DNA from: Larimichthys crocea
Lineage: Eukaryota > Chordata > Actinopteri > Sciaenidae
Direction of reading: 5' to 3'
Assembly (NCBI RefSeq): GCF_000972845.2
Contig: NC_040018.1
Span: forward strand, 15,101,157 to 15,165,156
Length of the DNA stretch: 64,000 bases
This document shows, piece after piece, positions 9,975 through 24,700 of the stretch. The notes under the pieces are model-generated. The model searched no databases. It was not told the DNA's origin and saw only the letters and a list, made by a program, of their open reading frames with translations. A program made the translations under genes and the position numbers. Position 1 is the first letter of the stretch. Every line of letters begins with the position of its first letter.

Positions 9975-12830
9975 ATTCAGTCGTGGATTGAATGATCTGA
10001 ATGGGTTACCGAGCGTCAGCATGCAACTGTGACGATAGAAACATGTCGATTGCAGAGGGCTCAATATCAAGAGGTAAGTCAAATACAGCGGAACATAGAT
10101 TCAACTGCACTAGTCCAGCTGCCTGTGACTTCACAACAGCATCCATTCTCCTCACTCTTCATATCCATCTATCCAGACACAAAAACACAAACAGTTGTGG
10201 CATAGTTACGCAGTGAGTCAGTGGCATAAACATTTTGTGTGTGCTTGTATGTGTCTGTCTGTCCATAAGAGAGAAGGACAAAGTGGCAGACATTCAAAAT
10301 GTAGCATTGACAGTCATTGGCATTAGACACAGACTTTGTTCAAGTTAATCACAGTCAGCCTTGTGAAATTCTGCACAGCAACCAGCTGCTGTTAACTCCC
10401 AGCTCCTTATCTTGCTTAGCAGGTCCATGCCGAATTTGTGTGACTAAAGTTCAAAAAATGCGATCTCTGATCACAAACTCTTAGTTAAATAAAATAAGGG
10501 AGAAACAGTGCGGCCTGGTTTCTAATAGCAGTCTCTTTTGTGTCTAAACAGTTTCCAGTGTGATATTTACGGAGTAATGCATTTTGAATATTATGGAAGG
10601 CTGTGACTTGTTGTTTGAGTACTGTATTTACAACAACAAAATCCCATATCTTCCAGAGCATTCAAAACATTGGCTCTGACAACTGGATATGAAAAAGAGA
10701 AAAACAGAAAAAAAATGTTAGTAAAACATCCTAATTGACATTGATGAGAACTGACATCCCTTTTGGCATAACACAGGAGCAAAACTGATGAAGTTGATTT
10801 AACAACCTTCATAAGGTGTTAAGTCCAAATGCTTTTATTTGGCTCTCTGTGAAGAACTATGTAATAAGAATCTGTTGAACTTACCTCTGACAGAGCGCCC
10901 TCTCGAACTGCTGGGACATGCAGATGCCACAATTATCATTATTATCAGTCTATACACAATACTGCATGCCTGTGTGTGTCTTCCATGCAATGTTCTAACT
11001 CCTTCATGCATTGCATCATTGCATCTGTATGAGCTCCATTTACAAATGCTGAAATGACTATCTACAGTGTGACTAATCCAATGAACAGAACATTTTGGTC
11101 CCTCAGTTGGACACCATAAAACATGTTTTTGATGCTTTTTTACTTGCAGATTTCTTCATTTGCTCACGCTGATATTCAGTCAGTCCTCAGCTGAGTCCTG
11201 CAGAGCTTCCTGAAAACATATTTGGCTTCATGATGATTTATTAAAATGATCAAACATATGTTTTGTTGTTTTGATATTAAAACAACAGTTTAACAGTATG
11301 TTCAGATCTAAATGAAACAATAGTTATACTGTAGAAATAAATGAATTAAACTGAGAGGAAGACGAGCAGGTGCTGCTGTGGTCTGGACAAATAAAAATAC
11401 AACAAAACTGCAACAGGATTAACTTGAAACATTTTTGATAAAATAATTTGTTTGAATATGTTTAAATATCTTAAATGTGTATAAGATCATTGCATCTCAC
11501 CTGCTCTCTCATGCTGTTCCTCTGTCGGCTGTCTGTCAGTCACTTCCCAGCTGAGCAGTGGTCTGGTGTTGTGTCTTTTATAGAGCAGCTAACTGACAAG
11601 TGGTCCCGCACCATCTTGACATCACCCACTCAAAAATATACAGTATATGCATGCTGTTTGTGTAGAACCGTGACACTTTCAGTCACACTGTCTGTCACAC
11701 TGTGCAGCTATAACACTTCAGAGAATAAATTAGTTTTAATGGGTGTCAGCTTGACTGCTGCTGTATTAAAGGTTAAGTGTCCTTTAGACAGTATTCATTC
11801 AAGCTGCCCAATGGTTTTTGATGAAATGCTCAGTGATGCAAGTTTGTTCTTTATAATTTTATTTTAAACTGTTTATAATTATTGTCTTCCTAATTAATTT
11901 ATCACAGGATGTCGGTTCTGACTAACCCTGCTGGATACAGAAGAACTTCAGTCATCACCTTCAACTTTTGTCTTGTGGGTAGGCATGTTCTGACACAAAG
12001 GCATGTGTAATGCTCACACTGAGATCTCATTGATCTGAGATTGAGTGGCATACATCACCACGATGAGGCAGACTGTGAACGTCGAAGGTTAGAAATTCAA
12101 GCCAGGCCTTGGACCACAAAATACACTTTTAATCAAACTGCCAGCAGGGTTCAGCCATGAGGGGTCAAATTGAACTGGCGGTGTGACTTCATTTCATTAT
12201 CACGTCTACATTTAGATACATTCAGACAGATTCAGTTGATGCAACTTCGTCTTACATCATCAGTAGTGTGTAGTGTATAGGTGCTGTGATGCAACATTTC
12301 TTAGACATTACAAACTATAAAAGAATAATAATGCTGATATAATGAACAAATACAGTTTAGGTTTCATCAATGAGGACAGCTCAGTCAGTATAATATATTT
12401 CAATCTCCAATGATTTATAAACTCTAAATACAAATAAAAGTGACAAAAGAGACTTGAGGACAATGATCAATAAGATCACCCTCCCTGCGTACATAGCATT
12501 CACACCAACACACACTGACTGGTTTTTCCAGAACAAAATGCTGAAATTCAGAAAGATGGTGTAACTGTATGTAAATGTTAACACGTCTGCTTCTTCTGAG
12601 CCACAATAATTACAATAACTTAATTTATTCACAAAACAAAGGCTGATGTGGCCTGTTTTATTAGTAGCATGTAACCAATAGAATAGAAAAATAAACTGTT
12701 AAACAGGCAAAATGTTGGTAATATACATTGATACAAAATTTTGTGGTTTTCATCTTTTCTGTCAAGTGCTCATTTCCCTTCCGAATGACTTTTTTTCCAT
12801 AATGGGTCTACTCCACCCTCATTACAAAGC
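9975..12830. other. Intergenic, no gene seen
   Basis: AT-rich single-copy-looking sequence. Short open frames here lack codon-like composition, recognisable domains or paired splice sites. Confidence 0.6.
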
Positions 12831-13195
12831 TGTCTCAAAGATGTCAAACGCCGGTTGTCTAATAATTTTCTTCAGTTAAATGAGGACAAGACAGAGATCC
12901 TACTCTTCACTTTCCACTTCATCATATAACATGTTAAAATGCTTTCCTGATGACAACAAATACAAAATGCCGCAGCCCAGTTATTAGGCCACATCACCCC
13001 TGTCTTTGCATCCTTGCACTGGCTCCCTGTTCATTTTAGGATCAATCCAGCCTTTAGACAAGCTGTATCTGCTGATATCTATCTGTTGCTTTTAAGAGGC
13101 AACATATTGCACATTTGCACATGTAGGCCTATGGTTTTATGCCTGTAAGTCTACACATATGTGTCTTTGTAAAACACTCTCTTGCTTTTAAAGTG
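12831..13195 (+). mobile_element. Decayed L2-like LINE fragment
   Basis: From 12831 the plus strand reads CLKDVKRRLSNNFLQLNEDKTEILLF, the conserved block after the RT catalytic core in L2/CR1-type elements. After a deletion, the sequence near 12970-13040 reads NAAAQLLGHITPVFASLHWLPV with frame breaks. It ends with a gtctttgtaaaacactctcttgc...aagtgctttataaa tail like the L2 3'UTR. It is older and more damaged than the element at 9290-9974. Confidence 0.75.
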
Positions 13196-13214
13196 CTTTA
13201 TAAAGGAAATACTT

Positions 13215-13290
13215 GGTCTTGCATTAAGAAGGCAAGGAATTCAAGGAATTATTAACTTCATGAAGCTGGTTAAGATAATGCTGAGTGTGT
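13215..13290. mobile_element. Short relic of a Tc1-like DNA transposon family
   Basis: The stretch with aagaaggcaaggaattc and ttcatgaagctggttaagataatgctgagtgtgtg resembles the terminal part of a widespread fish Tc1-related element. A better preserved relative lies at 35596-35975. Assignment is by pattern memory only. Confidence 0.35.
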
Positions 13291-14265
13291 GAATCTATGC
13301 TTTTGCACCCTAATAGAATCAGGCCTGAACATAAAATAATCATAGCTACATACTATAAAAAAAAGTCATTGTAATACATTTTTAGAAATATTAAAAACAA
13401 TCCAGATATTAAAAATCTGGTGAGGCATGTCACACTGTCTGTATAAATGCAAGAATGTTCCTATGACCACCTTTAGAGCCAGAGGCTAGATTAATTTGGC
13501 TTTGGTTGATTTAACACATGTTTTGTAATGTTCCTGACTGTGATGTTTGAGCTCCAGCTTCAACCAAAACATAGTTGAAAACAAATAAAAATGATTACAT
13601 TTGTGTCTACTTTTATGAAGGACATTAATACACTAACAACTCACACTGTTTGCAGGGTGCAGTGCAAACTATAGATCAGTTTCAAAAAGGTGGTTTTCTA
13701 AAGAGCAGTAGGGGGCAGTGTTACACCACCACAGCATTCACAGATTTTCTTTTGCAATGACTTTGTAAAAACATCAATGAGTATACTTACTGATGTTTGA
13801 CTGGATAATAAGACAGAAAAAGAAAGCATCAGTGTCTTAATGGTGCATCAGGCAGAGCAGATCAGGTGTCTGATTTAAGAAATTAGATATCTTTCCATAT
13901 CCTGACTGTTCTGCACTGACCTGCAGTACATACCTGACCACAGTTACCGTGGGCACTGCTGGCATGCCCATTATCCCCTCTCCCTCCTCCCCTTACCTGC
14001 ATGCCCACATCAAATGGCCCTAAGCCAAGCTGACTGTGAAGTCCTGTCTGCACTCTCTGGATCTTCAGCAGACCAGTCACACTCTTCTTTGTTCCATTAA
14101 ACTTCAGACAAGACCGAGGTATTCCCTTTCAAAAGTAAGTACCAGTGATAACCCAGCCTGCTGTCAAAGAGAGAGTGCTGGTTTCTTATGACCATACCTC
14201 ACAACCAAACCGAGATCAAGATATTGATTTCAGTCCTGAACACACTGGCAGCACTCATTAGGATC

Positions 14266-14293
14266 TTTTTTTTTTTTTTTTTTTTTTTTTTTT
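14266..14293. repeat. Poly-T run of 28
   Basis: An uninterrupted run of 28 T. No SINE body is visible on either side, so it is simply a homopolymer or the tail of an unrecognised retroposon on the minus strand. Confidence 0.95.
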
Positions 14294-16224
14294 ATCTGTA
14301 CGGTGTGACTCAGTCACATTGGAGCTGTAGAGAAAAGGGTGGTGGAAATGGAGGAGTGGGGTTAGAAGGATCAGAAGGTAGATGTAATATGATATGCTCG
14401 AGGTGGGGAGGAAACGAGAGGACATTGAGAGGTGAAACAGTGCAGAAAAAAAACATTTTTCATTTTTCAAACAGATTTCAGACCAAGTCCTCTTATAGAC
14501 AGACTTTCAGACTTGTTCTGCTGTGCATCAGGATGGACCTCGCAAAAAGGATAAGCCGACATAAGAAGAAAGGGTTTTATTTGCATTCTGGGATGGTCGG
14601 ACATGGTGGGACAGGAGTAAGCAGTCTGGATGAACTCTGGATACTGAATCATCACCTCTCCCCCAGGGGCAAACATAAGGATGGCCTCCCATTCACCTAT
14701 CCCTTTGCTTATTCTTCCATTAAGACAGAAGAAGCAGAAGCAGAGTAAAGAACAGTGAGAGGCCTATTATGTGGTGGTAATAAAGACAGCAGTTTTTAAT
14801 TCAGCCTGCACCCCTTGGCCAGTGACTGACTGACTGGCCAGCGTGAATCGTCCTCTATTCAGCCTTCTCTATTCAGCCATCACTCTCTGTCAGCCTCTTT
14901 ATCTCAATATGCATCTTTTTTTCTTCACTCAGCATACAATCTCGTTTTAGGATCCCATGGCTAAACCCCCCACCCTCCGCCCCTCAGTGGTGTCATCTGT
15001 GAGTTTCAGCCACAGTTTGGAGCCCCCTCTGCAACTAAAGATATCCTGTTTGTCTCCAGTGAACCTACACTTTGCCTCACTGTCCACAGATGTACTTTTG
15101 TGTGGTTTCTTTTTCAGATAGTTGTGTAGCACCAAGCAGTAAATAAATGGCTGGTGCAGCACAGAGCTGACACATTTCGTCACACTTCTCTAAAATGCCA
15201 CATTTTTTTTCTTTCCAAATATACACCCCTCATGAAAGGAAAATAATCATACACACATAACTTACAGGGTCCATGTGACACACGCATTTTTCTGTGTGCT
15301 TGTTTTGCAAACTTAAAAGTTAAAGTCACTACACTGTACGAACACAGTGGCTCTTTGAGCAGCCTGTCTTTGGCTGTCTGTCTGCTGAACAGCACTGCTC
15401 TGTACTGCGAAAACTGTGTGTTTCCTAAACAACCACTGCTCACATATATCATTGCCTATATATATGTATATATATCTGCTCTTACAGCATATTTCACAAG
15501 GTAGAGCATGCAGCAAATAAACATTGAAATTGTACCAAGCAATTTATGCATTCTCAAATAAAAGAACAAACTTTTTAGGGTTTCCATGGTGGTGTTTTAA
15601 TGATTGTATTGAAGGAAAAGCTATTATAGTTGTACTGAAACCAGAATATAAATAAAACATGACTGTTAAGAGAATTACAGAATCTTCACACATTATGATT
15701 ACATGTCCAAACATCAACGTCAACATAGCACGACTGTCATTTACAAAAATAGCACTTTCTTTCAGGATGGGCTTTAGATGTTGAAAGCTGTCTTACTGTT
15801 TGCTACATCATGCCATTCACCTTTTAGTCTATATTATAAATAAGTATAAATATTTTCTAATAGTTAATCCATACAAAACAGTTGTTCATTTGGTTAAATC
15901 AACCCAAATATACATCTCTCAGTTTGGATTTCTATAGCTTATTATCAATGCCCCTCAACAACCCATATTCTAAAACATTGTTTGCACACAGCTGTGCAAG
16001 ACATTTGTTAATCCATCCATCACTTAAGAGTTAATGTGCTGATTCATGTTTACTTTACTACTCTTTTGGGCTCTAGCAATAGTACATGTGACTTTAAAGA
16101 TGGTCACCATGCTACATCACATTATTATACATCCATGAAAATACGTAGTCCTTAGCTAAATCCAAACCAGACTTTTGTTTGGGCTTTGTGCTCTAAGTGT
16201 ACTTCCATTTTCCTCCCTCTCTTT
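14294..16224. other. Intergenic region downstream of fbln7, no gene seen
   Basis: Contains only chance open frames. The fbln7 3'UTR should lie just left of its stop at 16225, but no clear minus-strand polyadenylation signal was found close to it. Confidence 0.5.
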
Positions 16225-19200
16225 TTAGAACTCATACTGGGAAACAAACATGGTGACTTTAGTGATGTACCTCCCCAGCTGGACTCGTTTCTCCAGCTCA
16301 CTCATCTCCACTTCTGCCTCCAGCGAGGCAGGGCCCTGAACGGGGGTCACCAGCATCAGCTGACCTGTCACACGATCTGAACGCTGGACTGTGAAATGGC
16401 GCCGGGCTTGCTTTCCTCCCAGCAGGGAGAAACGAAGCGTGTCACCTATTGGACGCAATGCTGAGACCCTGAACATGACGCGAGGAGCTGACAGGTTGGA
16501 CACGACAGCCAGGTAATGGTAGGAGAAGGAGTTCGGGGTCTGAGAACATGCCTTGTTGTCCACGGGACAGGGGTTACGTTCACAACGCCTGGAAAAAGAA
16601 AGAAGTAAAAAATGAGGAGGATGTAGCTGAAACCTAGTGGGAGAAATGGTGTTAAACCTATGGGATCAAATTCAGACCCCATATGTATTTGTTACTGTGC
16701 ACATAAAAACCAAAAAAACACACAATTTATTTATACAATGGGGAGCGACCTTGGATGTAAAAAAAAAAAATTAAGAATAAGCTCACATAGGCGATGTCTT
16801 TACATATGTAGCATTAGGGATTTTGGGGCATTCCACACGGACACACTGGAAACCACCGTAGGTATTAATGCACATCTGGTCCTTTGTGCAGTTGTTTTGT
16901 CTTGTGGCACACTCATCAATGTCTGTGAAGAAACAGCAACACAGTAAGACATGTATTAAAACAGTTAGTTGGGCTATGATTCATAAGATTCATCAGGGTT
17001 GCAGTTAAATCCACTACAAAGTTTGTCAAATCTATGAGCTCCTAGAACAAAACTGACCTAATATCTAGCCTAATCTTGCCAGATGTGGTAAAGGCTGCAC
17101 TGTGGTGTGGATGGGTTGTTTTTTCAGTAACATTTGGCACTACACAAACTATCTTGTGCGATACTTTATGTAATGTTGAGGGCAATACTTTTGAAATTGA
17201 AAACCAGTGATGGCCAAACAAAATACTGAAAAAGAAAAACACCTTTACAGCTGCGTCCATCGCGAGTCACATTGTATCCGACAGGACAGGAACAGCGGTA
17301 GCCCCCAGGGGTGTTAACACAAGCATGCAAACACAGTCTTCCAGCCTGGCCATTATGGAACAGCTCACATTCATCTATATCTGAAATGAACATTGCACAC
17401 ACAGTTAACATCTTACAATGAAACATAAACGTGTATATTTGTCGTCGTTACAAGGTAGGTATTAGTCGTACCAGTGCAAGTGACGCTGTCCCTGCCAGAG
17501 ATGGTGTATCCTGGCTCACAGGTGCAGTGGGTGGTCCCCTGCACTATAGAGCAACGTGATGGACGAACAAAAGGCCCAGTGGTGGCAGCAGGCAAGGTAG
17601 AAGCAGCAGCGGTGGCTGGGGAGGTGGTAGCAGAGGTGTTTGTCATGGTGACAAAGACTGAATGTGGAAGACAGGAAGGAGGAAACATAAGCTGTTGTAG
17701 AGTGTATTTTTCATTCCCTGCTGTAATATTTTTGGTGTAATAGCTTTGTATAGGCTCAGCAACATTCATTCATTCTGGTTGACTGGGTTTTATCAGTGTA
17801 AAGCTCTTATATATTGATTCGATGGGGCCCTGAAGTTGCCTTTTTTTCTTTCTTTTTTTTAAATATTTGGATATATATCATTGTCAAAATCAATTTAACT
17901 AATTAAAGGGTTCCATGTTGGTAATGTTATTATCAGACATTATTAGAGCTCTCAAATGTTGATAATCCAGTATGAACTGGGCTGTAGTATCTATTGGGCT
18001 TCAGAGATTCACAGTCTGTCACTTTGTGCACTGACTCCACTGTCCACATAAAGCAGCAGCAAAGACTCAATCGTCTTGGACTTTGGCATTCAATAAAACC
18101 CACATTGTGGTATGTAGCACCAGCTTGTTTTGGCAAACCAAACCACTGGCCAATGTAATCTCCTTCAGCAGACTGAGAGGATTTGGATACAAGCCTATAA
18201 AAATGTGCTTTGCAGTAAAGTGTTGTCTTAAATACTTATTCGTTATATTTTTATCAACACCCAAACTCCAGGTATCTGACATTATCTTATTAACGTGAGC
18301 AGCAGTGAGATTGTAAAGTAAAACTACTTGCGTGTGGTCTGAGTATGTTGTGTATTATACCTACATGTTGGCACCGGGCTCTGACAGGTGGCTCCAGCCC
18401 AGCCTTTGGCGCAGACACAAGAGAACTGGTTCACTTCATCCACACATGTGCCACCATTCAGGCATGGAGAGGACGAGCACTCATTGATGTCTGAGGAAAA
18501 AGACAGAAAGGGAGGTTATAGGAGAAAACTCCATTCCATTTGAAGCTAGAGATACGAGGACATATGCAACCAAATATCTTTGATGCCTAAAGATAAAAGA
18601 ACGTGACATCATGGTATATGTATGTTAGAGCAGTAATAAGGACAAAATAGAGCAGATGAGTTGATATTAGGTGCAGCCAAAGTGTAGGGGAAGCCCTGCC
18701 TGGATCAAACAGCCTTTGAGCTGTTATCTTAAAGCTGTCAGAGACATAGGGGTTGGAATATCACATGTCACAGCATTCAATAAGCTCTCTGGACAATGAC
18801 CAAAGTACATAAAGAGGAAATATGATCATGGGTCACATATGAAATGTATCTCTACATGGAAAAATGATGGTGACATGAATAATGCACAAAAACAGGAATG
18901 GAAATAGAGAGCAGGGGAGGGGACGCTTACAAAGAAGACGATGACAGACTCAGTGGGTTAGATAACAGAAACAGTTAATGGTCAGGGTGAAGAAGAGGAA
19001 ACACGCTTGTGGGAAGAAGATAAGATGGAGGGAGTGGGGAAAGTGACCACTACAGTGAGACCAGGTGGCAGGTGGCCTCTCACCTCGGCAGGTAGTCTGC
19101 TGGCCGCTCCAGGTCAGGCTTTCCTGGCAAACCCTGCTCTCTGATCCCACAAGTTCATAACCAGGGTCACACAGAAAGTGAACCTCATGGCCTATGCTCT

Positions 19201-21781
19201 GTGACTTGCCAAGTTTCCTCCCATTGACGGGTGCGTCCAGCTTTGGGCAGGTGCCTGTTGGAAAAGTACAAGGTGATAAAACAACCATGGTAGTTTAAAC
19301 ATCATGTGAATAAATCAGTCTTTCTGAAGGTTTCTTGCTTACTATTGGTGGTTCTTGTGGTCTGCTTCCCTGCGTTGCTATGCAACAAGTTTATTTTCTT
19401 CTTCAGGTTGTGAAGACTTTGCAAGTACGAGGCTTCATGGGCTGAGAGAAGCTTCTGGACCTGCTTTAAAGAGCCCTGTATTTCCTGCCTACTAGGACAG
19501 TCCTGGTATGAAACAGAGAGGAATGTCACAACAACTTGTTTACTGATGAGACCACAAAGAGTGTTTCAAATATCAGATTTTGATTCTTTGCTACAATATT
19601 GCAAATAAAAGTGTAGCCACATAATTATACTTACATTTAATTAATTTGATATGAGAAGATTGTACATTTTGTTTTAAAAATGCATCATTCTTAGCCTTAG
19701 GAGCATTTAAGAGTGTATTGCATTATAAGTAGGCTTATTTGAATCTTGAAAGTTACAGATTTTGTGTTAAAACATTTTCCTAGAAAAGAAATACTGTTTT
19801 GCTGAATTTATGAATACAGAAAAGCTGTTCCTCTGGCTCAGGTAAGTTAAAAATAAATATTTGTTAACATGAAAAAGAGACCACTGGACCATAAGTCAGT
19901 GATGTCATTGATGTATTAGCCAGAGAACTAACTTTCCATTTATTACAACATTTCCATTCATTCACGAGACTCAAAAGTTTTTACAGCCAAAAGATCTACA
20001 TTTTTTAAGTAGTGTTTGAGACAGAAAATGTACATAAAGGTGTCTATGGGAACCACACATTCACTTTTTCACCACATCCAATCAATATGTTGCAATTTTT
20101 CTCTACAATTCGATTTTTATTTCCTACCCACCAGATTATCTCACAAATTAAATCGGCTTGTGTGTGCTTTCTTTGAGCATATTTTGGAATTTTGCAGGGA
20201 AGGGAAAGAAAAATCTTGATCACCTCAAACTCCTGAGGTCACTCTACCACATAAATCTATCTCTTTATTACTCAATTTTACAAGCAGAAGGTTGAATTAC
20301 AAGTCTGCTCCATTGCATAAATGAACAAATGAAAGTCTGCTGAAGGAGTTCAGTCGTAGCCCTCGGAGCAGTCAGGCTGCGTACGGCACACAGGGCTGGG
20401 CTGTTATATGAAATGTGGCAGGATCTGAGTGTGTTTGGCCACTGTAAGTATCTGCAAGCAGAAACCTCCTCCTCTCAAAGCTGATACTGTAACTCAGTCA
20501 TAAACACAAGAACACTCTTTGAAAGTAACTAGTCACTATTCTTGTTATGTGTTTTTTAGGTGTGACGCTGTGTGGAGGTTTAAAATCATCATTACATGAA
20601 GTTATGTAACTGCAACTTTAGCAAAAGCTATTAAGCTTGCATTATGGGGACTCACTTGCTCTTTATGATGTGGTGGCTTAAGGTTTGAGGTTAGTCAGTC
20701 GGGTTTAAACGGCCACAGCATAAACATCACCTGTTCTACAGCCTCCCTTTCTATTGGTTGGAGGGGTTAGGGAGTGGCACTGTTTTCTATCCATGTCCTT
20801 TCCTTCATTGAACAGCGTCATTCTACGCCTTCTGCCCTGTCCTCTCATGCATGTTTTTAGACAACCAATTAGTGTTTTCGTCCAGCCAGAGTTATGTAAG
20901 AAGAGTCAATATTTGTTGAAAACACCTTTCTGATTTGGACAGGACTGGAGTTTGGAGGGACTTCAGTCGGCCCGGGGGGGTTTGGCTGGTGTTTGTAGTG
21001 TAGTTGTCAAAGACCTCTTTCTGCCTTCGCTAAGCAACATTTCACATGGCTTCATGTTAACTGGGTGACAGTGTGTAGGAGGCATGCAACGCTGGAGCTC
21101 AAGATTACAGTACAGTTCTACTGAATCCAACCAGATTTGTTACAACAATCAAACAACTTTGAAGCACTGAAATGCAACTTTACGCAACACACAAACCTAT
21201 GCAAGACCAAAATTGTCACACACACATACTGGACATTTATAAACACATGCTGGACATCTATCTATCTCTAAGTAACAAACAAACATGCTCTGACACAGAT
21301 ATGCATGCAAGGAAGGTCATTTACACACAAATACAGCTTTTTTGAAAAGGTCTAGCAGGATAGCCATATACAGTATATATTGAATGTATTCATTCGCTGG
21401 CACTTCTGGGGTCTTGTTTCTGAAGCTTGCATGCAAAGTGAAGGTAACTCAAGGTTTGCTCTGTCAAACATGTTCTACGTGATGCAAAGCAAGGACCTGT
21501 TCTGTACTTACGGTAAAAGGAGAGAGTTTACTAAGATATAAACCTTTTTTGCCATGCCTCAGTTAATCAGTTCAATAGACAGAGTACTTCTGTCTTTGAG
21601 AACAAAGGAGTGTCAAGGCTTTCAACATATTTAAATGAAATGAGATTATGCACCCAACTGTAGCTGTAATTCATTGATTAGCTCATTAGTCTGAGACATT
21701 GCACTCACTCACCTGTCCAGAAGCAGGAAGGAGTGAGCAGAAACACAACAAGGTGGTCACAATCGCCGCTGACAGAAGCAT
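16225..21781 (-). CDS. fbln7: fbln7, fibulin-7, complete coding sequence in 8 exons (449 aa)
   Basis: Exons (minus): 21713-21781, 19343-19502, 19084-19254, 18365-18490, 17472-17657, 17243-17380, 16787-16922, 16225-16588. All sites are GT-AG and phases fit: 1350 bp including TAA. Order: signal peptide (1-22, MLLSAAIVTTLLCFCSLLPA); coiled coil (24-70, SLKQVQKLLSAHEASYLQSL); sushi/CCP (78-133, four Cys plus TWSG); EGF1 (134-175, DINECSSSPCLNGGTC); Thr/Ser/Ala linker (176-207); Cys-pair EGF-like remnant CSIVQGTTHCTCEPGY; two calcium-binding EGF modules beginning DIDEC (238-283, 284 on); fibulin C-terminal module ending TMFVSQYEF. This order and length match vertebrate FBLN7 (about 440 aa), and the sushi domain separates it from other fibulins. 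Family knowledge: secreted matrix and cell-adhesion glycoprotein. It is divergent from clec18, 3.1 kb away. Confidence 0.95.
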
Positions 21782-24700
21782 GTTTCCACGGATCTCAATC
21801 CAGTCGACAATCTGTCCTCTAACGTGTGAAAAGTTGCAGGCAGTGTGAACTTTCAGTGCGTGCAGGGACTCCAGGTGAGGGAATGACCACAGTTGGCAGT
21901 GGAAAAAGCTGCTGCTGCAGCAAACCGCTGAGGAATGTTGGGTTTACTCTTCAGGAGCCAATCAGGGAAAGAGAACTTAAGAAAAATGTGACCACATTAT
22001 TATCCCTTTACCTAACTCGGTGTGCACTTCTCCTCTAAATCGTGTTTATGGAGAGGTGGAAGAAAACAGAACAGAAAAGATGTTCTGGATGATGCATGTG
22101 GACTACAGGAATATGAGATGAGAGTCATTCTGAAGGACAGAGTCATGAAGCATGATTATGTGCAAAATACAAATATAACCACAGCATTTCAAAACATAGG
22201 ACTAGAACCTGCTCTCATTAGTATTTAAGGTCATTAAACAGCAATGATGTTTGCAAGCACAATGATATACCAAGCCAAAAATGCCAATTCTTTCATACAT
22301 GAAACAATACATATACTGTATATATTGGAAAAAAGTTTCTCACTGACTAGAATCTGCTTGGCTCAACTTGATACCAGAATGCTGCATTCAAAACCAGTGA
22401 TGGACGTGATGTCCATTGCCAGTGATGGAGGGAAGCTACAGAGAAGCTGTGCCCTCTACAGGAATATATTCACACATGCATTCCTGCAATTCATATGAGT
22501 TGGACTGAAAAAAAAAAAAAAACACAGTTTTTTCTCAGGTTTAAACATTACATATCTACATCATGACAATGGGCTCTGAGACAGTGGGCATCATGGAATA
22601 CAACAAGCTGGATGAATATGACAGAATGTAAATATTTATTTTCTCTATATATATCATGACTGCAGTCTAATAAGACTCATTCCCTTATTTCTTCTAGCAA
22701 TAGACCACAAATAAATCAAAACATTTAGCAGCTGTTGCTGTTTTGAGACTCTTTATGTTTAGACAGATTTGTATTTGTGCCGAGTGAAAATTGTTGTGCA
22801 AAGTAAGAAAGTGTGCAAATATTGTTGCGGTTGACTTATAAACAGCAACAGTCAGTACACATGAATATAAATAAATATAACATTCGTAAATCTGTTGGTA
22901 TGGTGGAATATGGTGAAACAATAATGCTGTATGTTTGTGTGGGCAGAGACACTTTTTTGTAGTTGCTGTTGAGAATCAAGCAGTCAGGCTGCGTTTGTCC
23001 TGAGCTGGCTGACCATGCCAGAAAAGCAAATATTATACAGCTTTCAAATGATCTTCTCGAGTTTTACTGTGGGTGTTTCAGTGTCATCAGCATCTTCTTA
23101 TCTACTGAAGTTACATTGATTATCAGAACAAAACTGTTGTTGTGGAAAATCCAGTCATTTAAATTAAAACAATAAAGATGTGAGTGAGTCTGAAACTGCT
23201 GTTGAAAACATTTACTGTGTAGAGGGACTTTTGTCCGCAGTGTCTCCAGCTGACACTGCTGCTTTTAAAAGAGTAATGAGGAGGCTCAGGCTCTTGAGTT
23301 CAGACAAGAAAGAACCGTGGAACACTGGTTCTTTTGGTTGTTGGATTCACCTGAGAAATCATCTTAGTGGGTGGCTGTGTCTGACTGAGCCTAGAACAGA
23401 CTGTGTTTGCAGCTGTCGTTTGGCTCAGCAGGGTCATGCAGTCCCTTACTGATGTAGCAAAAATCAAAGAGATAAGAGGTAACTGGACAGCTGGGGATTG
23501 AATCCTCAGTGCAAAATACATTTAGCCCACAGGGGACAGAAATGAGTGGGAGTCTATTGTGTCGCTCTGCAGTCACCTCCAAACTCTGAATCATCTCCAC
23601 AGTGTAGGAATCATGATTCATGCTTCCCACACTAAGTCCATAAAAAAACACTGTCACCATGTCTAAACAGACAGCTAGACAGCTCCATCCTGTACCTTTC
23701 CACACACACATCTGTCAGGTCATTTTGTACCACCAACCTCATGTTCTGATACACTTTAATATCCAGAAAAACATCTATTTGTGTGGACAAGTAAAAAAAA
23801 ATGCCGACTGAACCCCAGTCTATCCATTAAGCTTCATCTGAAGTGATTCACCTGAATGACAGATGAATCAGTCAAACCTAAAACTTTCCCTTGTTTCAAC
23901 AATCAAGAGTTGTTTGTCATCAGGAAATGACCACAGAGATGATGAAGCAACATGTTTTGTTCTCAGTGGCTGACTAGCATGAGTACACTACTTGCTGGCT
24001 GTATTGGAAAGTATTTACAGGTACTGTACCAAAGTATAGTTTTGAGATACTTTTATTACTTTTATGTGATTTTATTATCCACATTTTAGAGAAAGCACTT
24101 TAAAAAGCCACTTACACATTGTTAAATTAGTGATAATAATCCAAAAACATATACAAAAATGTATAATGTAATATTTTAGCAGTATGTTTACAGTGTACTA
24201 TAGTTACTTTTAGTTAAGTAAAGTACATTTATTCAAGTACTAGACCTGTACAAAGACTACTTTATACTCTTTACAGGGTGACACTAGGTGGAAGAGTTTT
24301 GATCCAGTTTTGCACTTTCAAGCAACTGGAAGGTGTTTATCAAAGAGCTTATAATGTGATGTAGTGAGATGAACAGTAAGTCCATACTTCTAATTGTTAA
24401 ACTACAATTACTGTTAGACTAAATACTAATCCACTAGATGCCATGTGTTGAGTGAAAACCATGTAACTCCAAATTAATTTTCTGATAAACAGAGAGTTTA
24501 ATTGTCCTTTATGAAATGACTCTGCAGTACGCAGAGTTTGACTTACAGTGGAGTGTTTTCAGTTTAGTATTTCTACGTTTATGTGAATAAAAGATCTAAA
24601 TACTTACTGAGTACCTGGTGCCTCCACGTGGATAATGAAGACTTTTTGCTGTTTGCATGTTTGCACCTCCTGCACTGCAAAACGTGCAAACGTCTTTTAG

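Noticed and set aside
14188..14748. 186-codon plus-strand open frame
   Set aside because: It runs through the 28-T homopolymer (poly-Phe), has no recognisable domain and no splice context.
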